DNA of 64,000 nt from Fodinibacter sp963707895 (GCA_963707895.1 CAVPRS010000002.1:372001-436000); one strand, 5' to 3'; shown: positions 45,463 through 55,024, counted from the first letter of the stretch. The notes: generated by a model from the sequence alone, not told the origin. A program made the numbers and translations.

Positions 45463-45939
45463 TCAGGGCAGGACGTCGGAGCGGGCGCGCGACTCCACCC
45501 GGATGGTGACGGACACCCCGAGGTCGCGCAGGACGGGCCCGATCATCGGGAGCCTGGCGTCGCCGACGACGACGACCACCGCGGTGCGCCCGTCGGGAGA
45601 GCCGGTCCCCGCCGCCAGGCGCCAGTCGCTGACCGAGGCCGGGCGTGGGCGCCTGCCGAGATAGTCGGCGGCGCGCTCCTGCACCGACCTGTTGCTCAGC
45701 GGCACCGACTGCCCCACTCCCTGCTCGTACGCCGACTCGTCGAGGGCGTTCGCGGCGCTCAGTGCCGCGCCGTCGGCGAGGTCGAGCAGCCGCATCCGGG
45801 TGAGGTGCGCCGAGGTGACCGCCACGGTGCCGGCGATCAGGAGCATCGCGATGACGGACAGCCCGAGGATGAACAGGCTGATCGACCCCTCCTCTCGGCG
45901 CCGGCATTGGTCGCCTCCACGGCGACCGTGCCCGGTCAC
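45463..45939 (-). CDS. Tad pilus-assembly protein, TadG-like N-terminal domain
   Basis: 158 residues from GTG 45939 overlapping the previous stop (GTGA). An N-terminal REEGSISLFILGLSVIAMLL segment is the single hydrophobic helix with the polar start typical of TadG/TadE-type pseudopilins, followed by ADGAALSAANALDESAYEQG. C-terminal strands include TAVVVVVGDARLPMIGPVLR. It lacks the large vWA-like domain of Gram-negative TadG. It is probably a minor pseudopilin or anchor of the Flp pilus. Last gene of the tad operon. Confidence 0.75.
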   Translation of the reverse strand: MTGHGRRGGDQCRRREEGSISLFILGLSVIAMLLIAGTVAVTSAHLTRMRLLDLADGAALSAANALDESAYEQGVGQSVPLSNRSVQERAADYLGRRPRPASVSDWRLAAGTGSPDGRTAVVVVVGDARLPMIGPVLRDLGVSVTIRVESRARSDVLP

Positions 45940-46409
45940 GGCAGCCCCCGGAACCGGTCGACGGTCGAGAGGTGGGTGGCGGTCACCGGCACCGAGAGCG
46001 GGACGACGTCGCGGACGAACGACGGCACGAGCGGGAGCGGCACCCGGACCGTCGCCGTGGTCTGTACCTGACCGTCCGGGCGCAGGCACGGACTGCCGTC
46101 GCACACGATCGTGAGTCGACCGGACGTCTCGAAGGAGTGGTCGAGGAAGGCGATCCGGGCCGCCGCCTCGGCACGTGCTCCGGCCTGCTCGCCGCCGTCG
46201 GCGGTGACGTAGGCCCGGCCCGCCTCGCGCGCTGCCTGGCTCACGGCATACGAACCCGCCTGAACCCGGGCGAGCATCATCACGAGGTAGACCAACGGGA
46301 TCAGCATGAGCACCGCGAGCACGACGAACTCGACGACCGCGGTGCCTCGCTCCTCGCGCAGGATGCCGCTGGTGCCGCGGATGCGCGCACGGTAGCTGCT
46401 CGCCCTCAC
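45936..46409 (-). CDS. TadE-like pseudopilin
   Basis: 157 residues from GTG 46409, GTGA overlap with the gene before. The membrane segment EERGTAVVEFVVLAVLMLIPLV, with Glu at the E+5-like position, is the TadE hallmark. Then come ARVQAGSYAVSQAAREAGRA and an exported domain with two Cys (IVCDGSPCLRPDG), likely a disulfide. TadE proteins are processed like prepilins and support Flp pilus assembly. Three such pseudopilins in a row are usual in actinobacteria. Confidence 0.85.
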   Translation of the reverse strand: MRASSYRARIRGTSGILREERGTAVVEFVVLAVLMLIPLVYLVMMLARVQAGSYAVSQAAREAGRAYVTADGGEQAGARAEAAARIAFLDHSFETSGRLTIVCDGSPCLRPDGQVQTTATVRVPLPLVPSFVRDVVPLSVPVTATHLSTVDRFRGLP

Positions 46410-46789
46410 TGGGACTCCATGAACGCCCGGCCCACCACGTCGAGCCGGTCGTCGGGTCCCAGCAGCCCGAGCACCGGGACGGGTGCCACGACGCGGACCT
46501 CGACCACCCGCACGCCGTCGACCACCGTCTCGTGGCTGGTGACGTGCCGCGCGTAGCGCGAGGACAGTGACGCACTGATGAGCGACTGCGTGCGCGCGAC
46601 TCCTTCTCCGTCGACGGCGTCCGCCCTGGCTCCCAGGCGGGCCCCCTCGGAGGCGCACGAGATCAGCATGTTGCGGGTGTGCAGGGCGAGTCCGAGCTGG
46701 ACAACGGCGAGGAAGAGCACGACGACGAGCACCGACACCATCGCGAAGTCCGCGATCGCAGCGCCTCGCTCCTCGCGCGGGTCGCGCAT
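46406..46789 (-). CDS. TadE-like pseudopilin (first copy)
   Basis: 127 residues from ATG 46789. EERGAAIADFAMVSVLVVVLFL is the prepilin-like segment. Here Asp replaces the usual Glu (IADF rather than VEF) at the position involved in pilin docking. RNMLISCASEGARLGARADA follows, with the C-terminal exported part. The stop overlaps the next start. The membrane helix and neighbours support TadE. Confidence 0.82.
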   Translation of the reverse strand: MRDPREERGAAIADFAMVSVLVVVLFLAVVQLGLALHTRNMLISCASEGARLGARADAVDGEGVARTQSLISASLSSRYARHVTSHETVVDGVRVVEVRVVAPVPVLGLLGPDDRLDVVGRAFMESQ

Positions 46790-46798
46790 CGGTCTCGG

Positions 46799-47008
46799 TC
46801 AGCCCTTCACCGATGACATCGCGCTCTGGAACATGTCGACGAGCTGGTCCTTGGCGACGACCCACAGTGCCGTCACGAGGCCGGCCGTCATCAACGTGAT
46901 GAGGACCCAGCCGGGCACGTCCCCGCGCTCGGCCCTGCGCAGCCCCCGCTCGAGCAGGCGTTGGGCGACGAGCTGGGGTCGCGCGGGCATGGTGCGGATG
47001 ATCGACAT
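46799..47008 (-). CDS. Flp-type pilin
   Basis: 69 residues from ATG 47008 with an excellent AGGAAGGA ribosome site. A basic N-terminus (QRLLERGLRRAERGD) is followed by VPGWVLITLMTAGLVTALWV and AKDQLVDMFQSAMSSVKG. This fits the short actinobacterial Flp pilin: cleavage near RGD/VPGW by a prepilin peptidase, then one hydrophobic helix. No prepilin peptidase gene (tadV) is in the window. As the structural subunit it has the best ribosome binding site of the operon. Confidence 0.82.
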   Translation of the reverse strand: MSIIRTMPARPQLVAQRLLERGLRRAERGDVPGWVLITLMTAGLVTALWVVAKDQLVDMFQSAMSSVKG

Positions 47009-47023
47009 GGTCGGTCCTTCCTG

Positions 47024-47956
47024 TCAGAGGGTGAATCGGAAGAAGGTGAACCCTGGGAACACGGCGAAGAGCACCGTGACCGGGAGGATCAGGAAGACGA
47101 CCGGGACCATCATCGCGATCTCCTTGCGGCCGCCCGCCTCCATGAGCGCCCGCCGGCCCTCCTCACGAACGTCCTGCGCCTGGGCCCGCAGGACGTCGGC
47201 CAACGGGGTGCCGCGCTGGACCGCGATGACGACGCCGTCGACGAACCTGCGCAGGCTCGCAAGGCCGGTGCGGTCTGCGAGGCCCTGGAGTGCGGTGGGG
47301 AGGTTGGCGCCCGCGCGGGCATCGGCGAGGGCGCGACGCAGCTCTCCGGCGAGCTCACCGTGCGAGAGCCGGCAGACCCGGTCGAGGGCACCGACCGCTC
47401 CCTCACCAGCACCCACGGCGAGCGCGAGGAGCTCGGCGACGGTGGGGAACTCGGCGAGCATCCGTGCCTCGCGCCGCGCGGCCCTCCTCGACAGGAGGTA
47501 GTCGGCGCCGGTCAGGCCCAGGCCGAGCCCGACGGTGGTGAACAGCAGGACCGTGACGACGCCGGCATCCCGGGTGGCCAGAGCGAGCACACCCAGGAAG
47601 CCTCCGACGAGGGACCCCAGGGCTCCCCAGAGGACCTGTTCGGCTCGGAACCGGTCGACGTCGGCGGCCACTCCGGCACGCAGCTGTCGCCGGCGCACCG
47701 ACTCGGCACCCCCCATGACGCGGTCGACCACCCTGCCGAGGTCGCGAAGCACCGGAGTCGCGACGGCCCCGAGGGAGCCCGCGACAGGACGACCGTCGTC
47801 GAGCAGCCGGGACGGAGCGGGTGTGTCGCGCAGGTAGGGCAGGACGCGGCCGGCCAGCCCCGGGCGGCGGTGTCGCGGCAGGCCCAGCCAGAGCATCGCG
47901 AGCCCCAGGCCGAGGACGAAGCCGAGAGCCGCACCGCCACGTGCCAGCCCGCTCAC
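47024..47956 (-). CDS. tadC: TadC, type II secretion F-domain protein
   Basis: 310 residues from GTG 47956 overlapping the tadB stop (GTGA). Helices at both ends (GAALGFVLGLGLAMLWLGLP; MMVPVVFLILPVTVLFAVFP) frame a T2SSF domain with EFPTVAELLALAVGAGEGAV, LADRTGLASLRRFVDGVVIA and GTPLADVLRAQAQDVREEGR. It acts with TadB as the inner-membrane platform that couples the TadA ATPase to pilin assembly. Confidence 0.9.
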   Translation of the reverse strand: MSGLARGGAALGFVLGLGLAMLWLGLPRHRRPGLAGRVLPYLRDTPAPSRLLDDGRPVAGSLGAVATPVLRDLGRVVDRVMGGAESVRRRQLRAGVAADVDRFRAEQVLWGALGSLVGGFLGVLALATRDAGVVTVLLFTTVGLGLGLTGADYLLSRRAARREARMLAEFPTVAELLALAVGAGEGAVGALDRVCRLSHGELAGELRRALADARAGANLPTALQGLADRTGLASLRRFVDGVVIAVQRGTPLADVLRAQAQDVREEGRRALMEAGGRKEIAMMVPVVFLILPVTVLFAVFPGFTFFRFTL

Positions 47957-48822
47957 CGCAGCACCCGCTCGTCCTCGGGCAGCCTGCCGATGCGCAGCAT
48001 CGCCCAGTAGGCGACGGCGGTCAGCGCGCCGCCCACGGCCAGGACTGCGACGCCGGTCGCGCTCGAGTAGGCCGCCACCGACTCGGAGTTGGTCGACAGC
48101 ATCGCGAGCACCGCCCAGGGGGCGGCCACCGCAAGTCGGGCCGCGTTGACCGTCCAGGACTGCCGGGTCTCGAGCTCGGCGCGGGTGCGGGCGTCCTCAC
48201 GCAGGAACCCGGACAAGGTGCGCAGGAGGTGGCCGAGGTCGGTCCCGCCCACTTCTCGCGCGATCCGCAGGCTCTCGACGAGCCGGTCCCCGACGGGGTC
48301 GCTGAGCCGGTCCTTGAGCCGGTCGAGGCAGTCGTGGAAGCGACCGGTGAGACGGTAGTCGTCGGCGAACGCTCGGAACGGCTCGCGCAGCTCCTCGGGC
48401 CCGCGGTCACCCAGCTGCGAGAGTGCCTCAGGGAGGGCCATGCCGGCGCGAACTCCGGAGGTGATGTTGTCGACGGCATCCGGCCAGAGGTCGCGCAACC
48501 GGGCACGGCGACGACGCGCGCGAGTGCGGACCACGGCCAGCGGCAGGTAGGCCGCCATCGCCGCGAAGCACACGGCGATCGGCAGGACGCCCACGGTGGC
48601 CTGCACCAGCGCGAGCACGAGGAGCATGGCGATGACACAGGCCGCGAGCAGGGTGCGCACCGACAACCCCGCGAACCCCGCTTGCACGATCTCGTCGGAG
48701 AGTCGGTCGAGCGGGCCGGCCCGGCGACGGCGAGGCACCGAAGGCTCCGGTGGCACCCAGCAGCTCCACCACACCAGGAACAGGCCGAGTCCGAGACCCA
48801 GCCCGAGCAGCAGACCGGTCAC
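47953..48822 (-). CDS. tadB: TadB, type II secretion F-domain protein
   Basis: 289 residues from GTG 48822, GTGA overlap with tadA. TM segments are GLLLGLGLGLGLFLVWWSCW, LLAACVIAMLLVLALVQATV and two near the C-terminus (AARLAVAAPWAVLAMLS; TGVAVLAVGGALTAVAYW). The F-domain includes LWPDAVDNITSGVRAGMALP, PFRAFADDYRLTGRF and REVGGTDLGHLLRTLSGFLR. Partner of TadC in the assembly platform. Confidence 0.9.
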   Translation of the reverse strand: MTGLLLGLGLGLGLFLVWWSCWVPPEPSVPRRRRAGPLDRLSDEIVQAGFAGLSVRTLLAACVIAMLLVLALVQATVGVLPIAVCFAAMAAYLPLAVVRTRARRRRARLRDLWPDAVDNITSGVRAGMALPEALSQLGDRGPEELREPFRAFADDYRLTGRFHDCLDRLKDRLSDPVGDRLVESLRIAREVGGTDLGHLLRTLSGFLREDARTRAELETRQSWTVNAARLAVAAPWAVLAMLSTNSESVAAYSSATGVAVLAVGGALTAVAYWAMLRIGRLPEDERVLR

Positions 48823-50054
48823 GTCACCCCCTGGGCGAGCAGGGCCGACAGGTCGTAGCCAGCACGCTCGAAGCGGTCGGCGTGTGGTGGGAAACCGTCG
48901 GCCCGCACCAGCTCTCCGCCGGCGCCGCGGCGGACGAACAGGTCGGCGATCTCGACCACATCGCCCTCGACCCGGCCCGGAACGGCCGCGATCTCGCGCA
49001 CGGTGCGCCGGCCGTCGCGCTCGAGGGCTGCGTGCACGACGAGGTCGATCGACGCCGCCACGGTCGGCACCACGAAGCGGGCTGACACGTTCTCGCCGGC
49101 GAGGAGCGGCAGGGTGCACATCTTCGTCACGGCCTCGCGCGCGCTGTTCGCGTGGATGGTGCACATCCCCGGGAGACCGGAGTTCAGCGCGATGAGCAGG
49201 TCGAGGCTCTCGGCCTGGCGCACCTCCCCCACGACGATGCGCGAGGGCCGCATCCGCAGGGCCTCCTTCACGAGGCGGCGCAGCGGGATCTCGCCGGTTC
49301 CCTCGAGGGAGGGCTGCCGGCACTGCATCGACGCGACGTCCCGATGGGGGATGCGCAGCTCGAAGACCTCCTCGCAGGTGACGATGCGCTCGCGGGCGGG
49401 CACGGCGGACGCGAGACAATTGAGGAGGGTCGTCTTCCCTGCCTGGGTGCCGCCGGCCACGAGGACGTTGAGCCCCGACGCCACGGCAGCCTCGAGGAAG
49501 CGCGCCGCCTGCCGGGTGAGGGTGCCCAGCCGGACGAGGTCGTCCATCGAGTCGGCCTTGACCACGAACTTGCGCACGTTGACGTACCAGTGGTCGCGGG
49601 TGATGTCGGGGATGACGACGTGCAACCGGCTGCCGTCCGGGAGAACGGCATCGACGAAGGGCGAGCTGAGGTCGACCCGTCGCCCCGACGACTTGAGCAT
49701 GCGCTCGACGAGGTCGCGCACCTGGTCGTGCGCCAGCAAGGTGGTGGTGAGCTCAGCGACGCCGTTGCGGGCCACGAACACGCGCGACGGTTCGTTGACC
49801 CAGATCTCCTCCACCGACGGGTCGTCGAAGTACTGCTGCAGCGGGCCGTAGCCGGCCACGGTGTCCCACACCGCTCTCGAGGCCGCGTCGACGTCGGTGA
49901 GCACCGGCATCCCGCCCAGCAGCGAGCGCTCGTCGTAGTCGGCCACGGCGTCGTGCACCAGGCGACGCACCTCGGTCTCGTTGCGCGCCGGGTCCAGACC
50001 CGATCGACGGATCAGCTCTCGTACCTCGCCCTCGAGCGTGCGGACGGCATCCAC
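48819..50054 (-). CDS. tadA: TadA/CpaF pilus assembly ATPase
   Basis: 411 residues from ATG/GTG 50054. Powers Flp pilus assembly. N-terminal region includes VAGYGPLQQYFDDPSVEEIW. The core has Walker A VLVAGGTQAGKTTLLNCLAS, an Asp-box-like CEEVFELRIPHRDV, Walker B PSRIVVGEVRQAESLDLLIA and the His-box GLPGMCTIHANSAREA. GGTQAGKTT replaces the more usual GGTGSGKTT but keeps Lys and Thr. The operon lacks tadZ, rcpC/cpaB and tadV. The space to the divergent EssC-like gene (145 nt) must hold promoters for both. Confidence 0.92.
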   Translation of the reverse strand: MDAVRTLEGEVRELIRRSGLDPARNETEVRRLVHDAVADYDERSLLGGMPVLTDVDAASRAVWDTVAGYGPLQQYFDDPSVEEIWVNEPSRVFVARNGVAELTTTLLAHDQVRDLVERMLKSSGRRVDLSSPFVDAVLPDGSRLHVVIPDITRDHWYVNVRKFVVKADSMDDLVRLGTLTRQAARFLEAAVASGLNVLVAGGTQAGKTTLLNCLASAVPARERIVTCEEVFELRIPHRDVASMQCRQPSLEGTGEIPLRRLVKEALRMRPSRIVVGEVRQAESLDLLIALNSGLPGMCTIHANSAREAVTKMCTLPLLAGENVSARFVVPTVAASIDLVVHAALERDGRRTVREIAAVPGRVEGDVVEIADLFVRRGAGGELVRADGFPPHADRFERAGYDLSALLAQGVT

Positions 50055-50199
50055 GGCCCCTCCTCCCCGGCCGGACCCCTCCGCCGACCAGCGACCTCAC
50101 CGCATAGAGAACCCGACAGCGGGCAGATCCGCATCTCGAGCGCCCATGCCTGTGGATAACTTCCTCGCCTCGTCGGTGCGTGTTCCTACGGTTGCCGGC

Positions 50200-53100
50200 A
50201 TGGAAATGACCCTGACGGTGCACCTGCCGCGACGGCGACCCCACCCGGTCGACGTCGTCGTCGAGTGGTCCGGCCGCGCGACCGCCGCCGAGCTGTGCGA
50301 CGCGCTGGCCGTCCATCTCGGCGAGCCGGTGCCGTCTCTGAGCGCGAGCGGGCGTCCGGTCCCGCCGGGCGCCGAGGTCGGGATGCCGCCTCTCCTCCAC
50401 GGCGCGTCGGTGACGGTGGCTCCGCACCCGGGGACGGCCGTGGCACCCCTCCGACTTGCGGCCCCCGGTGTCCTCGACCTGGCTGTGGTGGGCGGGCCGG
50501 ATGCCGGGCGCAGCCTTCCGCTCCTGCCGCCGGGCGTGACCATGGGGCGCGCGCCGGGAGCCGGCCTGCACGTCCACGACGATGCGCTCAGCCGGCTGCA
50601 CGTCAGCGTGGCCGTCGGGTCGCACGGGGTCACGGTCGAGGACTGCGGGTCGACCAACGGGGTCGTCGTCGACGGTGTCCGGGTCGCAGGCGTCACCGCC
50701 ATCGACGTCCAGTCCACGGTCGTGGTGGGGTCGACGACGCTGCGCCTGCGTCGCGCCGCCGGTGCGGGTCCACCGGTCGCCTGCCCCGGCGACGGCACTG
50801 TACTCATCACCCCCACGGCGTCGCCACCGGTCCTCACCGACCAGCTCGAGATCGACTGTCCCGCAGTGCCACCCGAGCGGCACAGGGCGCGAGTCCCATG
50901 GGTCGCTGCCCTGGCTCCCGTGCCCGTGGCCGTCGCTCTGGCCTTCTTCCTCGGGCCGCAGCTCCTGCTCTTCGCGGCACTCGGCCCCGTCTCACTGCTC
51001 GCCGGCGCGGTAGGTGACCGCGTCGGTTCCAGGCGCCAGCACCGTCACGCACTGGCTGCTCACGAGCGGGAGGTCGAGCTGGCCCGCGGACGCCTGGTCG
51101 ATGCACTGCGTGCCGAGGGTGAGCGACTCGACCGGGCCCACCCCGACCCCGCCCGGGTGCTCTCGACGGCCGAACGGCGTGGGGCCGGGCTGTGGGGCGG
51201 CTCGTCGGCGTGCGTCCGGCTGGGCCGAGGGGAGCTCGCCACACGCATCGCCTGGGTCGAAGGGACCTCGCGCAGCCACCCTCTCGTCCGTGGGGCGCCG
51301 CTGGTCGTCGACCTCGACGAGGTGGGCTGCCTCGGCGTCGTCGGCCCGGCGGAGGCGGTCGCGGGGCTGCTGTCCGGGCTCGTCGGTCAGCTGTGCGTGG
51401 CGCATCCCCCGCACCAGCTCACCGTCTCGGTGGCTTCGCCCCATCCCTCCTGGTCGTGGGCGGCACGGCTGCCGCACGCCGTCGACGGGCCGGTCGCCGC
51501 CGTGGTCGACGGGAGCGAGCCACCCCGCGTTGGTGACCAGGTTGGCGACCGCCGAGGTGGTGCGGGGTCGGTCCGACGACGTCTCCTGGTCGTGCCCCGC
51601 GCGGGTCCCGACATCTCCTCGACGGTCAGCGCGGCTCGCGCCGACGGAGCTCTCGTCGTCGTGGGTGCGTCAACCCGCACCCAGCTCCCCACCGGATGCC
51701 GTGCCGTGGCCGAGCAGGTCGACGGCGCCTGGGTGTTCGACGGCACCGGCGGGTCGGTGGCGTTCGTCCCCGACCTGGTCCGGGAGTGGTGGACCGACCG
51801 GCTCTCGCGCGCCCTGGCACCGGTGCGCTGCACCGACGGCGTGGCGCGTGGTGGGCTCCCACCGCGGGTCACCCTGGCCGAGCTGCTCGGCCGTACCGAG
51901 GTCACCGACACGTGGGTCGCCGATCGCTGGCGTACGGGGCGGTGTGGCGCAGGATCGGCTCCGAGCACCACGCCCTGCGCGGTCGTCGGGATGGGACCTG
52001 CAGGGCCGCACGTCATCGACCTGTGCCGCGACGGCCCCCACGTCCTCGTCGGTGGCACGACCGGGTCGGGCAAGTCCGAGTTCCTGCGCACGCTCGTGAC
52101 CTCGCTGGCGATCTCCACGCCCCCGGAGGAGCTCACCTTCGTGCTCGTCGACTTCAAGGGCGGCGCCGCCTTCGGCGCCTGTGCGGGCCTGCCCCACGTC
52201 GTCGGCCTCGTCACCGACCTCGACGACCACCTCGTCAACCGGGCCTTGTCATCGCTGCGCGCTGAGCTGCGGCGTCGCGAGCGGCTCTTCGCCGGCGTGG
52301 GCGCCAACTGACCTGGAGGCCTACCGACGGCTGCGTGGGGCTGACGACGAGCCCGTCCCGAGACTCGTGGTCGTCGTCGACGAGCTGCGGGCCCTGGTCG
52401 GCGAGCTTCCTGACTTCGTGACAGGGCTCGTGCGGCTGGCGGCCCTGGGGCGCTCCCTCGGGGTGCACCTGGTGCTGGCGACGCAGCGCCCATCCGGCGC
52501 GGTCAGCGCCGAGATCCAGGCCAACGTGTCGCTGCGCATCGCGTTCCGGGTTCGGGACAGGGCCGACTCGGTCGACGTCCTCGACGACGGGTCCGCTGCC
52601 TCGATCTCCCCGGGCACGCCGGGTCGCGCCCTGTCCCGCGGGGCCGACGGCACCCTGGCGCCGTTCCAGGCGGCGACGGTCGCCTCGATGCCCACTGGGA
52701 CCGACACGGGACTGCGCGTTCGGGCCTTGTCGGCGGTCGGTGCGGAGACGAGCTCGGCAGTGACAGAGAGTGGCGACGCCCACGTCGAGGCGGCATCCGT
52801 GCTCGTCGCGGCGGTACAAGCGGCTCACCGGCAGATGGGTGGCAGCCCCCTTCGCGCACCGTGGCTGGCCCCGTTGCCGGCACAGGTGCGACCGGTCCTG
52901 CCCGCCGGCGCCGCTCGGGACGATTCCGTTGTGGTGGGGCTGGTCGACGAGCCCGACCTGCAGCGCATCAGCCCGCTCACCTGGTCCGCGCCGCACGGGT
53001 CGTGGCTCGTCGTGGGCGGTTCCGGCACGGGTCGCACCACCGCCCTGCGCGGGCTGGGGCTGGCCGCCGCGGCAAGTCGTGCGCCGACCACCCTGCACCT

Positions 53101-54745
53101 GCACGGAATCGACACGCACGGGTCGCTGGCCGACCTCGACGCGCTCCCCCATGTCGGCACGCGGGTCGGGTCCGACGACCCCCGGGGCTGCGCGGCCCTC
53201 CTGAGGCACCTGCGCGTCGAGGTCGACCGTCGGCTCGGCGTCGCGGCTCCCGGCGGCCTGACGACCTGTGCGGACGAGTGGCCCACGATCCTTGTGCTCG
53301 TCGACGGTTGGGAGCAGCTCGGGGAGGCCCAGCCCACCCGGTCCGCCGACGACCTCAGTGCTCAGCTCGTCCGCCTTCTGCGCGACGGGCACTCGGTCGG
53401 GCTCGTGGGCGCCGTCGCGGGAGGCCGGGCCCTCCTGCACCCGAGATGGGCCGGGGTCGCGGCCAGCACCTTCCTGCTCGGCACGATCGACCCGCTCGAT
53501 GCAGCACTCGCCGGGCTGCGCGCTTCGGACGCCCCGCGCGAGCCCCCGCCCGGTCGGGCGGTGCGCGTGCACGACAGGCGTGAGGTGCAGTTCGGCTCAG
53601 TCACACCGGCCGACAGTGCCGCCGTGGCCGCCGCTGCAGCGCCCCGGCCCGAGGGAGGCGGACCCTGGAGATGGCTCACGCTCCCGCCCGTCATCCGCCG
53701 GCACGAGCTCGACGTGGGTCGCCCCCCACCGGGGACCGGGTCGTCCGCCAGCGGCCTATCCATGGTGATGGGGCTCGACGCGCAGGGCATCCCTTGGTGC
53801 TGGCGCCCCGAGCAGGACGGCCGGCGCCTGCTCGTCGCAGGTCCCCCACGCTCCGGGCGCACCAACACGCTGCATGTCGTCGCCGAAGCGCTGTGCACGG
53901 CAGGGCGTCCCGTGGCCGTCGTCACGGCACGCCCGGACGTCTCGGGACGGATGCCGTGGCCTCCTGACGCGGTCCTCGTCGGCTCCGACCAAGCCGACCT
54001 CCTCGTGCGGCTGCGCCGGGCCCGTCCCGACCTCGCCGTCCTGGTCGACGACTCGGACCTTCTCGACGACAGCTCGTTGCTGCCGCCGCTGCGCGAGCTC
54101 ACCGGCCTCGTCGACCGTGACGACGGGCTGGTCGTGGTCACGACGACGTCAGCAGCCCTTGCTGGACGGTTCCGCGGTCTCGACGTCGAGGTGGCCAGGT
54201 ACGGGTGCCGGTTGCTGCTCGACCCTGCGGGTCAGCCGCACGACCTGCTTGTCGGCCATCGGGCCGAGGGCATCCCACGGCTCCCCGGTCGCGCACTGTT
54301 CGTCGCCCAGGGCGAGGGTCGCGAGGTCCAGGTGCTCCTGGCCGACCCGTCAGGCGACGCGGTCGGGAGCGTCGCCGCCGGGCAGCACCTCGGCGTCCGG
54401 GTCGCGGGCGACCCAGGCCGCGACGATCACAACCAGCGCCACCACGATGACGACCCCTCCGATCGCCACCCGGTTGCCCTGAACGAGGCTCACGCCGACG
54501 GGCAGCAGGATGACGTTCCACACCAGGGTCGGGGTGCGGGGCCACTGCGCCGAGCCGAGCCAGCCGCGAGCCAGCAGCCCGAGCCCGACACCGCCGAGGA
54601 GGATCAGGAGGGCCGACATGAGCACCCGCATGGTGTCGCTGCCCTCCCCCAGCACGAGCTCCACCACGTAGTAGACGGCGAAGCCGGCGAGGGCCAACGC
54701 CTGGAGCCCGGTGAGCAGCGCGGCGAGGCGGCGGGGGCCGCGTGA
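50200..54745 (+). CDS. EssC-like FHA / FtsK-SpoIIIE triple-ATPase protein, frameshifts
   Basis: Start ATG 50200 (MEMTLTVHLPRRRPHPVDVV). Order: ubiquitin-like N-terminus; FHA (about 90-185; VTMGRAPGAGLHVHDDALSR, VEDCGSTNGVVVDGVRV); two TM helices (232-271); then three FtsK-type ATPases. D1 (about 618) has VLVGGTTGSGKSEFLRTLVT and VLVDFKGGAAFGACAGLP. D2 (about 939) has GGSGTGRTTALRG and D3 (about 1214) GPPRSGRTNTLHV, both with Arg for the P-loop Lys. An extra A at 52306-52307 splits D1 (GVGATDLEAYRRLRG). An extra C in 51523-51526 and a missing base near 51583 probably scramble about 20 residues. The last 395 nt run antisense to a real membrane-protein gene, so the true stop may be near 54450-54482. 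The architecture matches type VII EssC. Confidence 0.85.
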
Positions 54746-54769
54746 GGAGGGGTCCGGCACGGCATCCAC
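54350..54769 (-). CDS. Small membrane protein of unknown function
   Basis: 139 residues from GTG 54769 (VDAVPDPSSRGPRRL). Four hydrophobic segments are visible: LAALLTGLQALALAGFAVYY, VLMSALLILLGGVGLGLLAR, PTLVWNVILLPVGVSLVQGN and AIGGVVIVVALVVIVAAWVA. It ends in an acidic tail (RDPDAEVLPGGDAPDRVA). No family was assigned. This pattern is common in small actinobacterial integral membrane proteins. It shares 396 bp with the open 3' frame of the EssC-like gene; the clear TM pattern makes this strand the more convincing coding strand there. Confidence 0.7.
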   Translation of the reverse strand: MDAVPDPSSRGPRRLAALLTGLQALALAGFAVYYVVELVLGEGSDTMRVLMSALLILLGGVGLGLLARGWLGSAQWPRTPTLVWNVILLPVGVSLVQGNRVAIGGVVIVVALVVIVAAWVARDPDAEVLPGGDAPDRVA

Positions 54770-54871
54770 CCTAGTGAGCAGGGTCGGGGAACACGCGCAC
54801 CCCCCGTGTCCGTTGTGCGGGGGTACGAGCGAGATCGCGTGCATTTGTCGGGACAATCACAGGGTCGGTTC

Positions 54872-54900
54872 TTCACGGATTGGGACCGCCCCGGTAGTGT
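54872..54900 (+). promoter_or_regulatory. whiB1 promoter
   Basis: -35-like TTCACG (54872-54877), 17-nt spacer, -10 TAGTGT (54895-54900). A start near 54907 gives a leader of about 118 nt to whiB1. Confidence 0.55.
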
Positions 54901-54906
54901 TGCCTC

Positions 54907-54934
54907 ACGGACGTCTGTGCACGTGGACGTCCGT
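54907..54934 (+). promoter_or_regulatory. Inverted repeat at the start of the whiB1 leader
   Basis: ACGGACGTC (54907-54915) and GACGTCCGT (54926-54934) are a perfect 9-bp inverted repeat around a 10-nt loop with GTGCAC at its centre. It lies at the predicted transcription start. It could be a regulator site or an RNA hairpin. Confidence 0.5.
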
Positions 54935-55024
54935 TCCGGCTGCAACGACGCATCCACGCGCGTCTGCACCACCCTCCGCAGGCGCTCGACCGACCGCATA
55001 CCCCCGCGACAAGGAGCACCCTTC

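Noticed and set aside
50200..54745. Complete type VII (ESX) secretion locus
   Set aside because: Only the EssC-like ATPase is present; no WXG100, EccB, EccD, EccE or mycosin gene is adjacent. The S8 peptidase at 39865 lacks a signal peptide and TM anchor, so it is not a mycosin.
54907..54934. Crp site in the whiB1 promoter
   Set aside because: The dyad has wrong half-sites and spacing for TGTGA-N6-TCACA.
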